From: Amycolatopsis circi
Lineage (GTDB): Bacteria; Actinomycetota; Actinomycetes; Mycobacteriales; Pseudonocardiaceae
Assembly: GCF_003385235.1 (NCBI RefSeq)
Contig: NZ_PQIA01000025.1
Coordinates: 1-64,000 of the forward strand
Length of the DNA stretch: 64,000 nt
Direction: 5' to 3'
Positions within the stretch are counted from its first letter, which is position 1. Every line of letters starts with the position of its first letter. Made by a program: the position numbers and the translations under genes. Positions 61,674 through 64,000 of the stretch are shown piece by piece. A model generated the notes under the pieces. The model was not told where the DNA came from and did not search any database. It saw only the letters and a list, made by a program, of their open reading frames with translations.

Positions 61674-63838
61674 CACCGCTCCAACCGCACCGGCGCGCCG
61701 GTTTCGAGGCTGCGGTGCACGGCCAGGGTCGCCAGCGTCGTGGCTACGAGCGAGTCGAGGCTGATCGGCATCGCGACCCCGGTCTTCAACGCGGTGATGA
61801 ACGCGTCCAGTTCGGCCTGCTGGCCCTTGTCGCGGGCCTTCGGCAGCCGCGAACTGGTCCAGCGCTTGCGCCCGTAGACCGAAGCGCGGACGAAATCGTC
61901 GAATTTCAGCACCTTGCCGTCGGCGAGCACCTCCAGCGTTTCCTTGGGAAACGCGGTGCTGCCGCTGGTGATGTAGCTGATCGACGCCGTCGAACCGTCG
62001 GCGTAGCGCAACAGCACCTGCAGATCGTGGTTGCCGGGCGTGCCGGTGGCGTAGACGGAAACCGGGTCGCTGCCGAGGAACCAGCTGACCGTGTCGATAA
62101 AATGCCCGCCCTCGCCGACGAAGCGGCTGCCCTCGGAATCGGCCTGGTTATACCAGCTGTTCGCGTCCAAGCGGCCCGCGTTGACCAGGTACCGCACCGA
62201 AGCCGGGCCGACACGCGGGCCGAACTGGTTCTTCGCCTCGACCAGCAGCGGCGCGAACCGGCGGTTGAACCCGACCTGGAGCCGGTTGTTGCCCGATTCC
62301 GCCACCGCGTCCACGACGCTGCGCAATTCCTTCTCCGACAACGCGAGCGGCTTCTCCACGAAGACCGCCTTGCCCGCCAGGAGCGCCCGCCGCGTCAGCT
62401 CGGCGTGCGAACTGTGCCGGGTCACCACGAAGACCGTGCTGACCTCGTCGTCCTCCAGCAGCGCGTCGACATCGGTGCTGGCCGCGACGAAACCGAACTT
62501 GCGCTTCGCGTTGGCCCCGGAAAGCGCTGAGGTGGTGACGACGTCGGTGAGCAACACGCGCTCGTCCCCGGCCAGGTGCGGCAGGATCATCGAGGACGCG
62601 TAGTTTCCCGCGCCGATGAACCCGATCCGCAAGTCCCGCAACGGGTTCGACCGGGTTTCCGCTGCCGCCACGGCGGGAACCGCGGACACCACGCTTTCGT
62701 CCTCGGCGGGCGGCGCGTCCGGGTAGCGGAACAGCACCGCGACCGCCTTCAGCTCGCCCTCGTTGAGCGCCCGATAGGTATCGACCGCCGCGGAGAAGTC
62801 CGCTGTGTGGCTGATCAGCGGAGACACGTCGAGCTTGCCCCGCGCGGCCAGGTCGAGGAAGCACTCAAGATTGCGCCGTTCCGTCCAGCGCACGTAGCCG
62901 ATCGGGTAGTCGCGGCCCTCGAGTTCGTAGGACGCGTCGTAGCGGCCGGGCCCGTAGGAGCGGGAGAACCGGACGTCGAGTTCCTTTTCGTAGTACGCAT
63001 TCCAGGGCAGGTTCAGCGAAATCTTGCCGATGTCCACTACCCGGCCGCGGTCGCGCGCGAGCCGTGCGGCCAGCTCCACCGGATCGTTCGACGCCCCGCC
63101 CGCGGCGAGATACACCTGGTCGACGCCGTGTCCGCCGGACAGCTCGGCCACCGCCTGGTCGATTTCGCCGGACGCCGGATGTCCGCAGGCGAGTGCGCCC
63201 AGCTCCCGCGCGAGTTCGCAGCGCTGCGCGTCCGGGTCCACGCCGACGACGCGCGCGCCGGTCGCCACCAGCAATTGCACCACTAGCTGACCGATCAGGC
63301 CGAGCCCGATCACCAGCGTGAGGTCGCCGAGCTGCGGTTCGCCGCGCCGGACGCCCTGCATCGCGATCGCGCCGACGGTCGCGAACGCCGCCTGCCGCGG
63401 CGAAAGCCCGGCTGGCACCTTCGCGTACAGGTTCTTCGGCACCCAGTTCAGCTCGCTGTGCAGCGCGTGCTCGTTCCCGGCGCACGCCACAAGGTCGCCG
63501 ACCACGACGTCGTCGATGCCCTCGCCGACCTGTTCGACCACGCCGCACAGCGAATAACCCAGCGGCGTATAGGAATCGAGCTTCCCGGACACCTTGCGAT
63601 ACGTCGCGGCGAGCCCGTTCGTCGCGACGCTCTGCATGACCTTCGCGACCTGGTCCGGCCGCGACCGGGCCTTGCCCAGCAACGACATCCCCGCCTCGGA
63701 CACCTTCATCATCTCGGTGCCGGTCGAGATCAGCGAGTACTGGCTGCGGACCAGCACGCCGCCCGGTTTGCACGCCGGCACCGGGACGTCGAGCAGGGCC
63801 AGTTCGCCGCTCTTGTAGTTCTGCACTACCTGTTTCAC
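61673..63838 (-). CDS. Bi-domain oxidoreductase: zinc-type alcohol dehydrogenase fused to Gfo/Idh/MocA
   Basis: This 721-aa protein starts at GTG 63838 (GTGA overlap with the asparagine synthase gene). Residues 1-370 form an MDR fold with nucleotide motif VIGLGLIG (176-183); a linker at about 372-400 leads to a Gfo/Idh/MocA domain with GFIGAGNYA (405-413) and VEKP (493-496). Fused proteins of this kind occur in heteropolysaccharide loci and may perform coupled oxidation and reduction on a sugar nucleotide. Zinc ligands in the MDR half look incomplete. Confidence 0.9.
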   Translation of the reverse strand: MKQVVQNYKSGELALLDVPVPACKPGGVLVRSQYSLISTGTEMMKVSEAGMSLLGKARSRPDQVAKVMQSVATNGLAATYRKVSGKLDSYTPLGYSLCGVVEQVGEGIDDVVVGDLVACAGNEHALHSELNWVPKNLYAKVPAGLSPRQAAFATVGAIAMQGVRRGEPQLGDLTLVIGLGLIGQLVVQLLVATGARVVGVDPDAQRCELARELGALACGHPASGEIDQAVAELSGGHGVDQVYLAAGGASNDPVELAARLARDRGRVVDIGKISLNLPWNAYYEKELDVRFSRSYGPGRYDASYELEGRDYPIGYVRWTERRNLECFLDLAARGKLDVSPLISHTADFSAAVDTYRALNEGELKAVAVLFRYPDAPPAEDESVVSAVPAVAAAETRSNPLRDLRIGFIGAGNYASSMILPHLAGDERVLLTDVVTTSALSGANAKRKFGFVAASTDVDALLEDDEVSTVFVVTRHSSHAELTRRALLAGKAVFVEKPLALSEKELRSVVDAVAESGNNRLQVGFNRRFAPLLVEAKNQFGPRVGPASVRYLVNAGRLDANSWYNQADSEGSRFVGEGGHFIDTVSWFLGSDPVSVYATGTPGNHDLQVLLRYADGSTASISYITSGSTAFPKETLEVLADGKVLKFDDFVRASVYGRKRWTSSRLPKARDKGQQAELDAFITALKTGVAMPISLDSLVATTLATLAVHRSLETGAPVRLER

Positions 63839-64000
63839 TGGACTCCTAGCCGCTCTCCGCGGAGGGCCCCGCGGTACCAGTACTCGAGGGTCAGCACGTG
63901 CCAAAGATGTTTCGCGCGGTCCTCGCGCCCTGCGGCGTCCTCGGCCACCAGCTTGCGCAGGGCGTCGCGCTGCAGGAAACCGGATTCGACCAGGACGCCC
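63835..64000 (-). CDS. Asparagine synthase-like protein, 3' end only
   Basis: The last 54 codons of a gene running off the right edge. The visible C-terminus includes DALRKLVAEDAAGRE and LWHVLTLEYWYRGAL, matching the end of glutamine-hydrolysing asparagine synthases. In polysaccharide clusters these often amidate uronic acids rather than aspartate. The TGA overlaps the next GTG (GTGA). The identity is based on this short segment only. Confidence 0.7.
   Translation of the reverse strand, partial: GVLVESGFLQRDALRKLVAEDAAGREDRAKHLWHVLTLEYWYRGALRGERLGVQ

Overview
The window is about 70% G+C and uses GTG starts freely. Many adjacent genes overlap by 4 nt (ATGA or GTGA). This, together with the order tRNA-Thr, tRNA-Met, rpmG, hadA, hadB, tRNA-Trp, secE, nusG, rplK, rplA, rplJ, rplL on the minus strand and a complete mce lipid-import operon beside it, points to an actinomycete. 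An Amycolatopsis-like member of the Pseudonocardiaceae is most likely; the genus is inferred from gene order and protein style, not from a search.

Layout. (1) 68-11628, minus: an mce operon in the order ATPase, two YrbE permeases, MceA-F, then two Mce-associated membrane proteins. (2) 12082-22262, mostly minus: translation, transcription and secretion housekeeping genes (rplL, rplJ with an L10 leader and attenuator, rplA, rplK, nusG, secE, three tRNAs, rpmG, hadAB). They are interrupted by plus-strand or unrelated accessory genes (proline-rich membrane protein, alpha/beta hydrolase, F420-type oxidoreductase, SGNH esterase). (3) 22342-34676: a c-di-GMP signalling protein with a degenerate GGDEF and intact EAL domain, a GNAT protein, two tandem DUF574-type methyltransferases, lon behind a HAIR-like operator, rfbA, a secreted sialidase-like protein, a lipoprotein and a YajQ protein. 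(4) 34827-38814: a decayed integrative element in the 3' end of tRNA-Tyr, bounded by a 54-bp direct repeat, with a frameshifted and truncated integrase, a headless HAD phosphatase and unidentified cargo. (5) 38887-44614: a lipoprotein, a VOC protein and TipA-like MerR regulator behind a MerR-type promoter, htpX, a YVTN-type propeller protein and two tandem F420-type oxidoreductases. (6) 44894 to the right edge: a cell-surface polysaccharide locus in two convergent blocks. The plus block carries sugar-nucleotide enzymes (C-methyltransferase, cytidylyltransferase, PIG-L deacetylase, epimerase, DUF4910 protein, RmlC-like epimerase, aminotransferase), a flippase, a GT2 and a pyruvyltransferase-like protein. 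The minus block carries asparagine synthase (cut by the edge), an ADH-Gfo/Idh fusion, heparinase-like lyase, beta-helix lipoprotein, O-antigen-type polymerase/ligase, GT4 and PAP2 phosphatase.

The strongest unexplained signals are non-coding. Two copies of a roughly 113-nt element, one between rplK and rplA and one before an oxidoreductase gene, fold into the same long hairpin plus a side hairpin and differ by compensatory base changes. A second family of roughly 50-bp near-perfect palindromes occupies four convergent gene junctions. The polysaccharide locus is the best candidate for a larger uncharacterised system: a Wzx/Wzy-like pathway that may build a C-methylated, aminated and amidated glycan with its own lyase.
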